A stretch of 40,817 bases of DNA, taken from NCBI GenBank assembly GCA_949290055.1, contig CASEQJ010000016.1:1-40817 (forward strand). Reading direction: 5' to 3'. Shown here in pieces: positions 9,371 to 16,601 of this stretch. The translations under genes were made by a program, and so were the position numbers. Below the pieces are notes generated by a model that made no database searches, was not told the origin of the DNA, and saw only the letters and a list, made by a program, of their open reading frames with translations. This DNA comes from an uncultured Olsenella sp. (GTDB lineage Bacteria > Actinomycetota > Coriobacteriia > Coriobacteriales > Atopobiaceae). Within the stretch, counting starts at the first letter, position 1, and the number at the start of each line of letters is the position of its first letter.

Positions 9371-9727
9371 ATGAGCGTTACCCCGTACGAGCTCGCATTC
9401 GTCGCCGCGCGCGCCGCGGACTCGAAGAAGGCCGACGACGTCGTCCTTCTCGACCTCTCAGGCGTGACCGACGTCTGCGACTACTTCCTGATCTGCTCCG
9501 GTGACAACGCGCGCCAGGTCGACGCGATCGTCGACGAGGTGCGCGAGCGGGTGAGCGCCAACTGCGGCGTCTCCCCGCTGTCCTGCGAGGGCCGCGAGGG
9601 GCTCTCGTGGGTGCTCGTGGACTACGGCTCGGTGGTCGTCCACGTCTTCCGGCGCGAGACGCGCGACTACTACCGCCTGGAGACCCTCTGGGCCGACGCC
9701 TCTCGCGTCCCCCTCGACCTTGCCTAA
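9371..9727 (+). CDS. rsfS: Ribosomal silencing factor RsfS
   Basis: Binds L14 (uL14) of the large subunit and blocks subunit joining in slow growth; 118 residues. Family markers are VVLLDLSGVTDVCDYFLICSGDNARQVDAIVDEV, GLSWVLVDYGSVVVHVF and the C-terminal YYRLETLWADA. AAGGAGAG precedes the ATG. The stop codon TAA (9725-9727) lies inside the palindrome starting at 9720, so the last residues (Leu-Ala) and the stop are supplied by that repeat. The normal protein may have ended slightly differently before the repeat arrived (inference). Confidence 0.96.
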   Translation: MSVTPYELAFVAARAADSKKADDVVLLDLSGVTDVCDYFLICSGDNARQVDAIVDEVRERVSANCGVSPLSCEGREGLSWVLVDYGSVVVHVFRRETRDYYRLETLWADASRVPLDLA

Positions 9728-9752
9728 AAGGGGTCTGACCCCTTTTAGGCAA
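9720..9752. repeat. REP-type palindrome 1 (left flank of RAYT)
   Basis: Perfect 16-bp arms TTGCCTAAAAGGGGTC (9720-9735) and GACCCCTTTTAGGCAA (9737-9752) about a single T. It overlaps the rsfS stop and is followed by CTTTTT (9753-9758), so it can also work as an intrinsic terminator. Related copies lie at 10582, 11908 and 23382. Confidence 0.92.
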
Positions 9753-9821
9753 CTTTTTCGGAGGTGATTTGCCTCGGGACGTGCTAGGCTTCTCCCCACA
9801 GCTTGCGCGAGGGGAGGGCCA

Positions 9822-10589
9822 ATGCCACGTGCTCCGAGGATTCGCACTGATGAGGGGGTCTATCACGTCATACTTCGAGGGAGTGGGCGCCAGATCTTGT
9901 TCGAGAACGATGCCGACCGGCGCCTGTTCCTCATGATTGCCTCTGAGAGTATGTCGGATGCGGGCATTTCCGTCCTTGCGTGGTGCCTGATGAGCAACCA
10001 CGTTCACCTGCTTCTCTTTGATCCGCAGGACGCTCTCAGCGCTGCCGTGCAACGTTTTTCGAGCTCTTACGCGGGTCACTTCAATCGACTTACCGGGCAT
10101 GTGGGGCACGTGTTCGCCGGGCGCTTCAAGAGCGTTCCCGTGACATCCGACCGACAGCTCCTCCAGGTCGTTCGATACATTCACGACAACCCGGAGAGGG
10201 CTGGAATCTGCGCGGCTTCCGAATACCCGTGGAGCAGCTTTGGCGAATACGTTTCAGGAAATCCCGTCATTGTCGATGTCAACCCAGTTCTCGACATGCT
10301 TGGTGGGACGGACGGGTTCAGGGAGCTCTCCCAGTCGGACGAGTATGCGGGCTATACGGAGCGCACCGGCGCCTACGTGTCTGACGACGCGGCGCTGGCC
10401 GTCGCGCGGCTGGCCCTCGGCGGCAGCGATCCGAGTGAGCTGAAGAGCCTTTCGCCCGTCGAACGCAACCCTCGCTTGCAGGCGCTTCGTGACGAGGGGC
10501 TTACCATTCGTCAGATCGAGCGACTGACGGGAATAGGCCGCAGCACCATTTCGCATACGACCTACCGGAAGCCTTTAAAACTTGCCTAA
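9822..10589 (+). CDS. REP-associated tyrosine transposase (Y1_Tnp/IS200-like, RAYT)
   Basis: Single-strand DNA nuclease of the HUH superfamily, 255 residues. The N-terminal Y1 domain shows YHVILRGSGRQ (14-24), the HUH metal motif H60-V-H62 (LMSNHVHLLL) and the catalytic tyrosine Y119 in VVRYIHDNPERAGI. A C-terminal helix-turn-helix (LRDEGLTIRQIERLTGIGRS, ~225-247) probably contacts the repeat. All catalytic residues are present, so it may be active. GAGGGGAGG precedes the ATG. Its stop codon is supplied by palindrome 2. Codon use is less GC-biased than in neighbours (for example ATT, TCT and CGA codons), which fits acquisition by transfer. No partner accessory gene (tnpB/iscB) is present. Confidence 0.92.
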   Translation: MPRAPRIRTDEGVYHVILRGSGRQILFENDADRRLFLMIASESMSDAGISVLAWCLMSNHVHLLLFDPQDALSAAVQRFSSSYAGHFNRLTGHVGHVFAGRFKSVPVTSDRQLLQVVRYIHDNPERAGICAASEYPWSSFGEYVSGNPVIVDVNPVLDMLGGTDGFRELSQSDEYAGYTERTGAYVSDDAALAVARLALGGSDPSELKSLSPVERNPRLQALRDEGLTIRQIERLTGIGRSTISHTTYRKPLKLA

Positions 10590-10614
10590 AAGGGGTCTGA
10601 CCCCATTTAGGCAA
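10582..10614. repeat. REP-type palindrome 2 (right flank of RAYT)
   Basis: TTGCCTAAAAGGGGTC (10582-10597) and GACCCCATTTAGGCAA (10599-10614) about a T, identical to palindrome 1 except for A at 10605. It contains the RAYT stop codon (TAA, 10587-10589) and ends 14 bp before the dinB start. Confidence 0.92.
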
Positions 10615-10616
10615 CG

Positions 10617-10622
10617 TATACT
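10617..10622 (+). promoter_or_regulatory. -10 box placing dinB transcription start at its ATG
   Basis: TATACT lies 6 bp upstream of the dinB ATG (10629), so initiation would fall at or next to the start codon and give a leaderless mRNA. No clear Shine-Dalgarno precedes the ATG, which agrees. The would-be -35 lies within palindrome 2 and is poor. No SOS-box-like repeat was found. Confidence 0.45.
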
Positions 10623-10628
10623 GGGCGT

Positions 10629-11903
10629 ATGGAGAAGACGGACGACAGCTCGCTGAGTCGGCGCGACCTGCTCGCATGGGAGGGCCCGGCGGTGGGGCTT
10701 CTCGACCTTGACGCGTTCTTCGCCTCCGTCGAGCAGCTCGACCACCCCGAGTGGCGCGGCAAGCCGCTCATAGTCGGTGGCTCCGCCGACCGACGCGGTG
10801 TCGTCTCCACGGCGTCCTACGAGGCGCGTCGCTACGGCGTGCACTCCGCCATGCCCGCCGCGACGGCCCGCAGGCTCTGTCCCGACGCGATATGGACCCA
10901 GGGTCACTTTGACCGCTACCGCGAGGTGAGCGCCCAGGTCATGTCGATTCTGGTCGACGAGACGCCGCGCGTCGAGCAGGTCTCCATTGACGAGGCCTTC
11001 TTCGACGTGACGCCGGGACGCTACTCGCACGAGAGTCCCGTCGACATATGCCGGCGCATACAGCGGCGCGTCAGCGAGCTGGGCGTCACCTGCTCAGTTG
11101 GCATTGGGGTCAACAAGACGGTCGCCAAGATCGCCTCGGAGCGCGAGAAGCCCCGCGGCCTGACCGTCGTCATGCCCGGCACCGAGGGCTCCTTCCTCGC
11201 GCCGCTGCCGGTCGCCGCCATGAGCGGCATTGGCCCGGCAACTGAGAAGAGGCTTCACGAGCTGGGGGTTCGCACGCTGGGTGAGCTCGCCCGCGCAGAC
11301 GGCGCCCTGCTTGAGCGAGAGTTCGGCGTCAGCGGCCCGCGCATGAGGGTTCGAGCGGCCGGACTCGAGCGCAGCGCGGTCGCCGAGGCGGCCGCCCCCG
11401 AGCGCGTCAAGTCCGTCTCCAACGAGCGGACCTTCGCGCGCGACCTCACGACGAGCGACGAGGTCGAGGCAGCCGTGCTGCACGTCGCCGACGTCGTCGC
11501 CCGCCGCCTCAGGAAAAAGGGGCTCAAGGGCAGGACCGTGACCCTCAAGCTCAAGTTCGACGTGTGCCACGCCCGCACCGCGCAGCGCGCCCTGTCGCGC
11601 GCGAGCGACGACGCGCGCCCGATTGGGCGCCTGGCCGTCTCCCTTTTGAGGGAGGTCTGGCACGAGGGGACCCCGGTGCGCCTCGTGGGCGTGGGCGTGT
11701 CCGGCTTCGGGGACGTGCCGACCCAGCTCACGCTCCTTGGCGACGAGGGGGACGCTGAGGACGGTCGTGGGGGAGAGGCCCTTGCTCGCGTGACCGACGC
11801 GCTTCGCGAGCGCTACGGGGACGACGCGGTCGGCTACGGACGCGACCTCAGGCTCAAGGGACTGACGTCCGACACTGCGCCCATGAACAAATCCGACTTC
11901 TAG
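10629..11903 (+). CDS. dinB: DNA polymerase IV (Y-family)
   Basis: Error-prone translesion polymerase; 424 residues. Metal ligands are visible: D26/D28 region in GLLDLDAFFASVEQ and D121-E122 in VSIDEAFFDV. YEARRYGVHSAMPAATARRLCP is the fingers/palm motif, SGIGPATEKRLHELGVRTLGEL the helix-hairpin-helix, and RVKSVSNERTFARD begins the little-finger domain. QLTLL at 366-370 is a plausible beta-clamp-binding motif. The N-terminus carries ~20 residues more than the minimal family start. The transcript is probably leaderless (TATACT at 10617-10622). It lies next to the RAYT unit and converges with the kinase gene across palindrome 3. Confidence 0.95.
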   Translation: MEKTDDSSLSRRDLLAWEGPAVGLLDLDAFFASVEQLDHPEWRGKPLIVGGSADRRGVVSTASYEARRYGVHSAMPAATARRLCPDAIWTQGHFDRYREVSAQVMSILVDETPRVEQVSIDEAFFDVTPGRYSHESPVDICRRIQRRVSELGVTCSVGIGVNKTVAKIASEREKPRGLTVVMPGTEGSFLAPLPVAAMSGIGPATEKRLHELGVRTLGELARADGALLEREFGVSGPRMRVRAAGLERSAVAEAAAPERVKSVSNERTFARDLTTSDEVEAAVLHVADVVARRLRKKGLKGRTVTLKLKFDVCHARTAQRALSRASDDARPIGRLAVSLLREVWHEGTPVRLVGVGVSGFGDVPTQLTLLGDEGDAEDGRGGEALARVTDALRERYGDDAVGYGRDLRLKGLTSDTAPMNKSDF

Positions 11904-11907
11904 AACG

Positions 11908-11939
11908 TGCCTAAAAGGGGTCTGACCCCCTTTTGGCAA
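11908..11939. repeat. REP-type palindrome 3 between dinB and histidine kinase
   Basis: TGCCTAAAAGGGGTC (11908-11922) and GACCCCCTTTTGGCA (11924-11938): the left arm matches copies 1 and 2, the right arm is degenerate (extra C, A of TTTTAGG lost). It fills the 36-bp space between two convergent stop codons, so it may act as a bidirectional terminator. No transposase is attached. Confidence 0.85.
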
Positions 11940-13169
11940 TCAGAGGAGGACGAGAAAGGTCGTGCCGTGCTCGGGGTCCGACGTCGCCGAAATTGAGCCT
12001 CCCGCGCCCTCGACGAGGCCCTTGGCGATTGCGAGCCCGAGCCCGAAGCCGCCCTCGCCGCGCCGCTCACGGGCGCGGTCGGTGCGGTAGAAGCGGTCGA
12101 AGAGGTGCTCGAGCTCGTCTGCCGCTATGACCTCCCCAAAGTTGCTCACCGCGAGGCGCGAGCGCCTGCCATTGCGGTCGAGCCGCACGCGAACCGCGCT
12201 TCCCGGGCTTGCGTACTTTGTCGCGTTGTCGAGCAGCGTCCTGACGACGCGCCGGTAGTCGTCTGCGCTCACACGGGCGACGACCGCGTCGGAGAGCTCG
12301 GTCTCGAGGGAGCACCCGCGCTCGAACGCGACCGCGTCAAACTCCAGGCAGCAGCCAAAGACAAGCGCGGTGAGGTCGGTCTCGGGGGCGTCCTGCCCCG
12401 TGCGACCCGCCCTCGCCGAGGCCTGCTCGTCCGCGCGGGCGAGCGTCAGCAGGCTCTCGACCAGCTCCCTCATGTGCGTGGCCTCCTCCCGCGTGCTTCT
12501 CACCCAGCGCATGGCGTCCTCGCCGACCCCACGGTCGCGCTCGAGGATCTGCATGTTGGCGAGAATGACCGCCAGCGGTGTCTTGAGCTCGTGCGAGGCG
12601 TCGGAGACGAAGCGGCGCTGCTGCTGCCACGCGCGCTCGACGGGCCTGAGCGCCCAGCCGGAGAGCAGGTAGGAAATGACGAAGAGGGCACCCATGGAGA
12701 CGAGGAAGATCGCGAGCCCGTTGAGGGCCTGGGTGCGCAGCGCCGCATCGCGCGAGTAGGTGTCGACGAGGGCGAGCCTCCAGCCGTAGGGCGTTGCCGC
12801 GCGCTTCCACGAGATCGGGTAGTTCTCGCACTCGCCCGAGTCCGAGGGAGCGGCGAGTACCTCGGCGACCACGTCGTCGAGGGTGTCGGTCGGGATCGCG
12901 ACGGGGGAGCCGCCGAGGTTGAGGGGGGTTCCGTCCGGCGCGAGCTCGACGACCACCGCGAGCATGATCTCGGCGCTCTGCTCGCCGGTCGTGTCACCGA
13001 TCTGAGCCGAGGTGATGTCGCCCTCGATCGCGCGGTCGAGGATCCTCGTCGTCACCGCGCGCAGCGTGAGCGCGTTGCTGACGAAGATCATGCCGAGCAC
13101 GCCAATGAGCACCATGCCGACCAGCAGCATGGTGATCGCTATGAACTCCCTGCGCAGCCGTGCGAGCAC
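11940..13169 (-). CDS. Sensor histidine kinase (two-component, membrane-bound)
   Basis: A 409-residue sensor kinase paired with the response regulator upstream. Layout: membrane segment 1 (~10-34), an extracytoplasmic region of ~110 residues (35-147) with no recognisable sensor fold, membrane segment 2 (~148-172), HisKA with phospho-acceptor H193 (VSDASHELKTPLAV), and a HATPase domain with N-box N315 (LLDNATKYA) and GFGLGL at 375-380. The G1 region reads SNFGEVIAADEL in place of DxGxG, a variant also seen in some Firmicutes kinases. GTG start at 13169, 10 nt after the regulator stop, with AGGGGGCAGG as Shine-Dalgarno. The signal is unknown. Confidence 0.9.
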   Translation of the reverse strand: MLARLRREFIAITMLLVGMVLIGVLGMIFVSNALTLRAVTTRILDRAIEGDITSAQIGDTTGEQSAEIMLAVVVELAPDGTPLNLGGSPVAIPTDTLDDVVAEVLAAPSDSGECENYPISWKRAATPYGWRLALVDTYSRDAALRTQALNGLAIFLVSMGALFVISYLLSGWALRPVERAWQQQRRFVSDASHELKTPLAVILANMQILERDRGVGEDAMRWVRSTREEATHMRELVESLLTLARADEQASARAGRTGQDAPETDLTALVFGCCLEFDAVAFERGCSLETELSDAVVARVSADDYRRVVRTLLDNATKYASPGSAVRVRLDRNGRRSRLAVSNFGEVIAADELEHLFDRFYRTDRARERRGEGGFGLGLAIAKGLVEGAGGSISATSDPEHGTTFLVLL

Positions 13170-13179
13170 CCCTGCCCCC

Positions 13180-13854
13180 TTAGGCGCCGAACACCTCGAG
13201 GCGATACCCCAGCATGCGCAGCGTGGTGATCTGGACGGTGGAGCCTATGTGGGCGAGCTTCTTCCTCAGGAAGGAGACGTACGCCTCGACGGAGTTCTCG
13301 GACGCCTCGGAGCCGCCCCAGACGCGCGCGAGCAGGTCCTGCTTGGAGACCACCCGAGAGCTGGAGCTCATGAGTATGCGCATGACCTCGAACTCCTTGC
13401 CCGAGAGGTGGACGGTCTTGTCCGCGCAGGAGAGGTCGTGGGTGGCCAGGTCGAGCGTCACGTCGGCAAAGGTCACCTCGTCGAGCATGACGTCCCCGCG
13501 GCGCCGCGTGAGGGCCCTCAGGCGGGCGAGAAGCTCGTCGGCCTCGAAGGGCTTGGTCATGTAGTCGTCCGCCCCCGCGTCGAGGCCCTCGACCTTGTCG
13601 GAGAGCGAGGTCCGCGCCGTCAGCATGAGGACGGGGGTCGCGACGCCCTGGCGGCGCAGCTCGTGGACGACCTCGCGCCCGTCCATGCCCGGCAGCATGA
13701 CGTCGAGGACTATGGCGTCGTAGCGACCGGAGAGCGCCGCGCGCAGACCGGCGTTGCCGTCATAGACCGCTTCGGCGGCATAGGAGGCCTCGGAGACGAT
13801 GTGGGCGATTGCGTCCGCAAGGTTGCGCTCGTCCTCGACGACGAGAATGTTCAT
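13180..13854 (-). CDS. OmpR/PhoB-family response regulator
   Basis: A 224-residue transcription factor. The receiver domain has the acidic pair E7/D8 (VVEDERN), phospho-acceptor D51 (IVLDVMLPGMDG), T79 and K101 (MTKPF). A winged-helix DNA-binding domain (~125-222) shows LSGKEFEVMRILM and SVEAYVSFLRKKL. It is the first gene of the - strand pair and is translated with the kinase 10 nt downstream. GGAAGGA lies ahead of the ATG. It is divergent from rpsP across a 235-bp spacer; a convincing promoter on this strand was not found. Targets are unknown. Confidence 0.94.
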   Translation of the reverse strand: MNILVVEDERNLADAIAHIVSEASYAAEAVYDGNAGLRAALSGRYDAIVLDVMLPGMDGREVVHELRRQGVATPVLMLTARTSLSDKVEGLDAGADDYMTKPFEADELLARLRALTRRRGDVMLDEVTFADVTLDLATHDLSCADKTVHLSGKEFEVMRILMSSSSRVVSKQDLLARVWGGSEASENSVEAYVSFLRKKLAHIGSTVQITTLRMLGYRLEVFGA

Positions 13855-13986
13855 GGGCAGTCCTTCCCTTTGTCGCGCGATCGCTCGCGCCGTTTCATGT
13901 GGGGTATCCTACCCAGCGAGGCTGAATTTCTCCTGAACGCGCGCCGCGCGCCCCGCGTCTTGGGGGCCTTTCACAAAAACTGCACC

Positions 13987-14014
13987 TTGCGGTGTGGCGG
14001 AAGAGTCGTAAACT
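13987..14014 (+). promoter_or_regulatory. Promoter for rpsP-khpA-rimM-trmD-lepB
   Basis: TTGCGG (13987-13992), 16-bp spacer and TAAACT (14009-14014). A start near 14021 would give a leader of about 70 nt containing the hairpin at 14036-14070. Confidence 0.6.
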
Positions 14015-14035
14015 GATATGTCGTTTTGTGGCCAC

Positions 14036-14070
14036 GCGGTGCGGCCAACCCATGAGACCACGCGCACCGC
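14036..14070 (+). promoter_or_regulatory. Leader hairpin before rpsP
   Basis: GCGGTGCG (14036-14043) pairs perfectly with CGCACCGC (14063-14070) across a 19-nt loop. The stem ends 6 nt before the rpsP Shine-Dalgarno GGAGGAG (14077-14083). It lies in the predicted 5' leader of a ribosomal protein operon and is a candidate autoregulatory site (inference). Confidence 0.45.
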
Positions 14071-14089
14071 ACGTATGGAGGAGTGTTCA

Positions 14090-14437
14090 TTGGCAGTCAA
14101 GATTCGCCTGGCCCGTCACGGTGCCAAGAAGCGCCCGTACTACCGCGTCGTCGTCGCCGACGGCCGCATGCCCCGCGACGGTCGCTACATTGAGGAGGTC
14201 GGCCGCTACAACCCGCTGACCAACCCCAAGACGATCGACATCAACCTCGAGAAGGTCGACGAGTGGGTCGCCAAGGGCGCCCAGCCGACCAACGCGGTCT
14301 CCCACCTCATCGACATTGCTCGCAACGGCCAGCCCGTCGTCGAGAAGAAGACGAAGATCTCCAAGAAGGCCGCTGCCAAGGCCGCCGCGGCCGCGGAGGC
14401 CGCCGCTGAGGCTGAGGCCGAGTCGGACGCCGAGTAG
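14090..14437 (+). CDS. rpsP: 30S ribosomal protein S16 (bS16)
   Basis: Small-subunit assembly protein. It starts at a TTG (14090) with GGAGGAG 6 nt upstream, giving (M)[20 protein letters not shown], the canonical bS16 N-terminus. A longer frame from an upstream ATG adds residues that do not belong to the family. The protein has 115 residues. The core ends near residue 90 and is followed by a low-complexity Lys/Ala/Glu tail ([20 protein letters not shown]) common in high-GC actinobacteria. It heads a conserved cluster with khpA, rimM and trmD; rplS, often the last member, is instead at 25.6 kb. Confidence 0.97.
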   Translation: MAVKIRLARHGAKKRPYYRVVVADGRMPRDGRYIEEVGRYNPLTNPKTIDINLEKVDEWVAKGAQPTNAVSHLIDIARNGQPVVEKKTKISKKAAAKAAAAAEAAAEAEAESDAE

Positions 14438-14446
14438 GTGTCCGTC

Positions 14447-14737
14447 ATGGGGACCAACGATGGCTCCCTTGCCGAGACCGTTGAGCAGGAGCTTCCCTCC
14501 GACCGCGTCGCCGACCTCGTCGAGTACATAGTCTGCGGCCTCGTCGACGACGAGGACGCCGTCTCGCTCGACGTCACCGACGGTGACGAGGGGGCGCTCA
14601 TTGAGGTGAGCTGCTCGGAGGAGGACGCCGGGCGCGTGATCGGCCGCAAGGGTAGGACCATCAAGGCGATTCGCACCCTCGCCCGCGCGCTGGGACAGCG
14701 CGTCGGGACCTCCGTCGAGGTCGAGGTCGTGGGCTAG
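14447..14737 (+). CDS. khpA: KH-domain RNA-binding protein (KhpA/YlqC family)
   Basis: Small RNA-binding protein of 96 residues; in other bacteria KhpA works with KhpB in RNA metabolism and cell elongation. The KH signature is VIGRKGRTIKAIRTLARAL (~62-80), with the GxxG loop as GRKG. Its place between rpsP and rimM is the standard one. I chose the ATG at 14447 because AGG at 14436-14438 is 8 nt upstream; the GTG at 14438, directly after the rpsP stop, is in frame but has a poorly spaced Shine-Dalgarno. The N-terminal ~20 residues are acidic and variable. Confidence 0.9.
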   Translation: MGTNDGSLAETVEQELPSDRVADLVEYIVCGLVDDEDAVSLDVTDGDEGALIEVSCSEEDAGRVIGRKGRTIKAIRTLARALGQRVGTSVEVEVVG

Positions 14738-14743
14738 GGGCTC

Positions 14744-15265
14744 ATGCGGGATCGCTACAGGCGCATAGCCCGTGTGGAGAAGACACACGGCAGACAGGGG
14801 GAGGTCGTGACGGTTCCCGTTCGCGGCCTTCCCTCACTTGTGCGCGAGGGACTCACCGTCGCCGTGGTGCCGCCCGCCCTCAAGGGCTCGAGGTGGCACC
14901 GCGTCGTCTCGTGCGAGGGCGACGGGCGCTCCGGGTCGCTGGTCGCCCTCTCGGGCGTCTCCGACCTCACGGCCGCGGAGTCCCTCGTCGGCCGCTACCT
15001 GCTCGTTCGCGAGTCGGATCTTCCCGACGACCTTGCCCTCCACGACGCCGCGCGGCTCGTCGGCAGGACGGTCCGTGACGTTGCGACGGGCGAGGAGGGC
15101 GTGATCGAAGAGATCCTGAGCGGCCCGGCCAACGACGTCTGGGTGGTGCGCGGCGAGCGCGGCGAGCTTCTGCTCCCTGTGATCGAGCAGGTCGTCTCGG
15201 ACGTTCCCGACGAGGGCGCGATCGAGGTCCGCGTGCCCGCCGGCCTGGGTTGGGAGGTGCGCTGA
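14744..15265 (+). CDS. rimM: Ribosome maturation factor RimM
   Basis: 16S rRNA processing/30S assembly factor that binds uS19; 173 residues. RIARVEKTHGRQGEVVTVPV is the N-terminal RimM motif. A C-terminal PRC-barrel begins near DDLALHDAARLVGRTVRD and includes EILSGPANDVWVV and LLLPVIEQVV, the conserved end pattern. It follows khpA by 6 bp and is followed one base later by the trmD GTG, so it is part of the rpsP operon. The N-terminal domain is more divergent than the PRC-barrel. Confidence 0.93.
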   Translation: MRDRYRRIARVEKTHGRQGEVVTVPVRGLPSLVREGLTVAVVPPALKGSRWHRVVSCEGDGRSGSLVALSGVSDLTAAESLVGRYLLVRESDLPDDLALHDAARLVGRTVRDVATGEEGVIEEILSGPANDVWVVRGERGELLLPVIEQVVSDVPDEGAIEVRVPAGLGWEVR

Positions 15266-15266
15266 G

Positions 15267-16028
15267 GTGCTCTTCGAGACCCTTTCCGTCATTCCCGAGG
15301 TGTTCGACCCCTACCTCGACGCCTCGATCATGGGCCGCGCGCGTCGAGCGGGCGTCTTTGAGTTTCTCTCCCACGACCTGCGCGACTGGACGCACGATCG
15401 TCACCGCACCGTTGACGACGCCCCCTTCGGGGGAGGGCAGGGCATGCTCATGAAGCCCGCCCCCGTCTTCGAGGCCCTGGACGACCTCTCCTCGCGCGGC
15501 CCGCGCCCGCACGTCGTGTTCTTCTCGCCCTGCGGCGTGCCCTACGACCAGCGCGCCGCCGAGCGGCTTGCCCGCGAGGAGCGCGTTCTGCTCGTCTGCG
15601 GGCGCTACGAGGGAATGGACGAGCGCGTCTACGCGCTGGCGGACGACGTCTTCTCCCTCGGCGACTACGTGCTGACGGGCGGCGAGCTCGCCGCGCTCGT
15701 CGTCATGGACTCCGTCGCGCGCCTTCTGCCCGGCGCCCTGGGCGACGAGATGAGCGCCGTGGACGAGTCCTTCTCGGCGGAGACGGGCCTGCTCGAGTAC
15801 GCGCAGTACACCCGTCCCTCCAGCTACCGCGGCATGGACGTTCCGGAGGTCCTTTTGTCCGGCGACCACGCGCGCGTCGACCGCTGGAGGAGGCTGAGCT
15901 CGCTCGAGCGGACCGCCCGCTGGCGACCCGACCTCATAGACGAGCGCCGCCTCGACGACGAGGAGCTTGCCCTCGTGAGGTCCGTCCTCGAGTCCGGGGA
16001 GGTGGGGAATGGCTCGTCACGCGCGTGA
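15267..16028 (+). CDS. trmD: tRNA (guanine-N1-)-methyltransferase (m1G37)
   Basis: Methylates G37 of tRNAs with SAM, preventing +1 frameshifts; 253 residues. The trefoil-knot SAM site is clear: VFFSPCGVPYDQ, LVCGRYEGMDERV and SLGDYVLTGGELAALVVMDSVARLLPGALG. The C-terminal part carries VPEVLLSGDHARVDRWRR. The start is a GTG two bases after the rimM stop; GGGAGGTG lies within the end of rimM. The last 20 bases overlap the lepB start, so the two are coupled. Confidence 0.97.
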   Translation: MLFETLSVIPEVFDPYLDASIMGRARRAGVFEFLSHDLRDWTHDRHRTVDDAPFGGGQGMLMKPAPVFEALDDLSSRGPRPHVVFFSPCGVPYDQRAAERLAREERVLLVCGRYEGMDERVYALADDVFSLGDYVLTGGELAALVVMDSVARLLPGALGDEMSAVDESFSAETGLLEYAQYTRPSSYRGMDVPEVLLSGDHARVDRWRRLSSLERTARWRPDLIDERRLDDEELALVRSVLESGEVGNGSSRA

Positions 16029-16572
16029 GGCGGAGGGTTCCGGCAGCCTGCTCGGCTGGTTCGTTCGGACGCTCGCGATCTGCGTCGCGCTCGTCCTGCT
16101 CCTGCGCTTCTTTGTCATTGGCGTCTACTACGTCCCCTCGGGGTCCATGCTCGACACCATACAGATCGGCGACCTCGTCCTCGGAGAGAAGGTCACCCTT
16201 GCGTTTCGCGACCCGGAGCCGGGCGACATCGTGACCTTCGAGAGCCCGCTCACCCCCGGCGAGACGCTCGTCAAGCGCGTCGTCGCGGTCGGCGGGCAGA
16301 CGGTCGAGCTTGTGGACGGCCGCGTCGTCGTGGACGGGCGGGTTCTCGAGGAGCCCTACGTGGGGGACGCCCCCACCGAGTCCCTCAGCGACCTCGCGGG
16401 CTCCGCTGGTATAACCTACCCCTACACGGTTCCGGAGGGCTCGGTCTGGGTCATGGGCGACAACCGCACCAACTCGAAGGACTCCCGCTACTTTGGCCCC
16501 GTGAGCGTCGATGACGTAACATCGAGGGCGATTCTGATCTACTGGCCACTCTCCGACGCGGGCCCGCTGTAG
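16009..16572 (+). CDS. lepB: Signal peptidase I
   Basis: Membrane-bound serine protease that removes signal peptides from exported proteins. It has 187 residues. One N-terminal membrane segment (~18-40) is followed by the catalytic Ser46 in PSGSM and Lys89 in VKRVVAVGG (Ser-Lys dyad), then the box E motif [18 protein letters not shown] (148-165). The single-spanning, short form is the Gram-positive type. The ATG at 16009 has GGGGAGG just upstream and overlaps trmD by 20 bases. It is the last gene of the rpsP-trmD run; a 29-bp gap leads to glyQ. Confidence 0.95.
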   Translation: MARHAREAEGSGSLLGWFVRTLAICVALVLLLRFFVIGVYYVPSGSMLDTIQIGDLVLGEKVTLAFRDPEPGDIVTFESPLTPGETLVKRVVAVGGQTVELVDGRVVVDGRVLEEPYVGDAPTESLSDLAGSAGITYPYTVPEGSVWVMGDNRTNSKDSRYFGPVSVDDVTSRAILIYWPLSDAGPL

Positions 16573-16601
16573 GCGCGCGCGGGGACGAGAGAAGGACGAT
16601 C

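Larger units (their letters stand above)
9720..10614 (+). mobile_element. RAYT unit: tyrosine transposase gene bounded by two palindromes
   Basis: An 895-bp unit consists of REP palindrome 1, an 89-bp promoter region/leader including TGC-TAGGCT (9782-9790, a possible extended -10), the transposase gene, and REP palindrome 2. The flanking palindromes are in the same orientation and near identical (one mismatch in copy 2). This matches the known arrangement in which RAYT genes are bordered by the repeats they are thought to process. The arrangement is seen in the sequence; the mobility of the unit is inference. Confidence 0.8.

Noticed and set aside
10560..10640. SOS/LexA box controlling dinB
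   Set aside because: No GAAC-N4-GTTC or CGAAC-type inverted repeat was found; the only palindrome is the REP copy.
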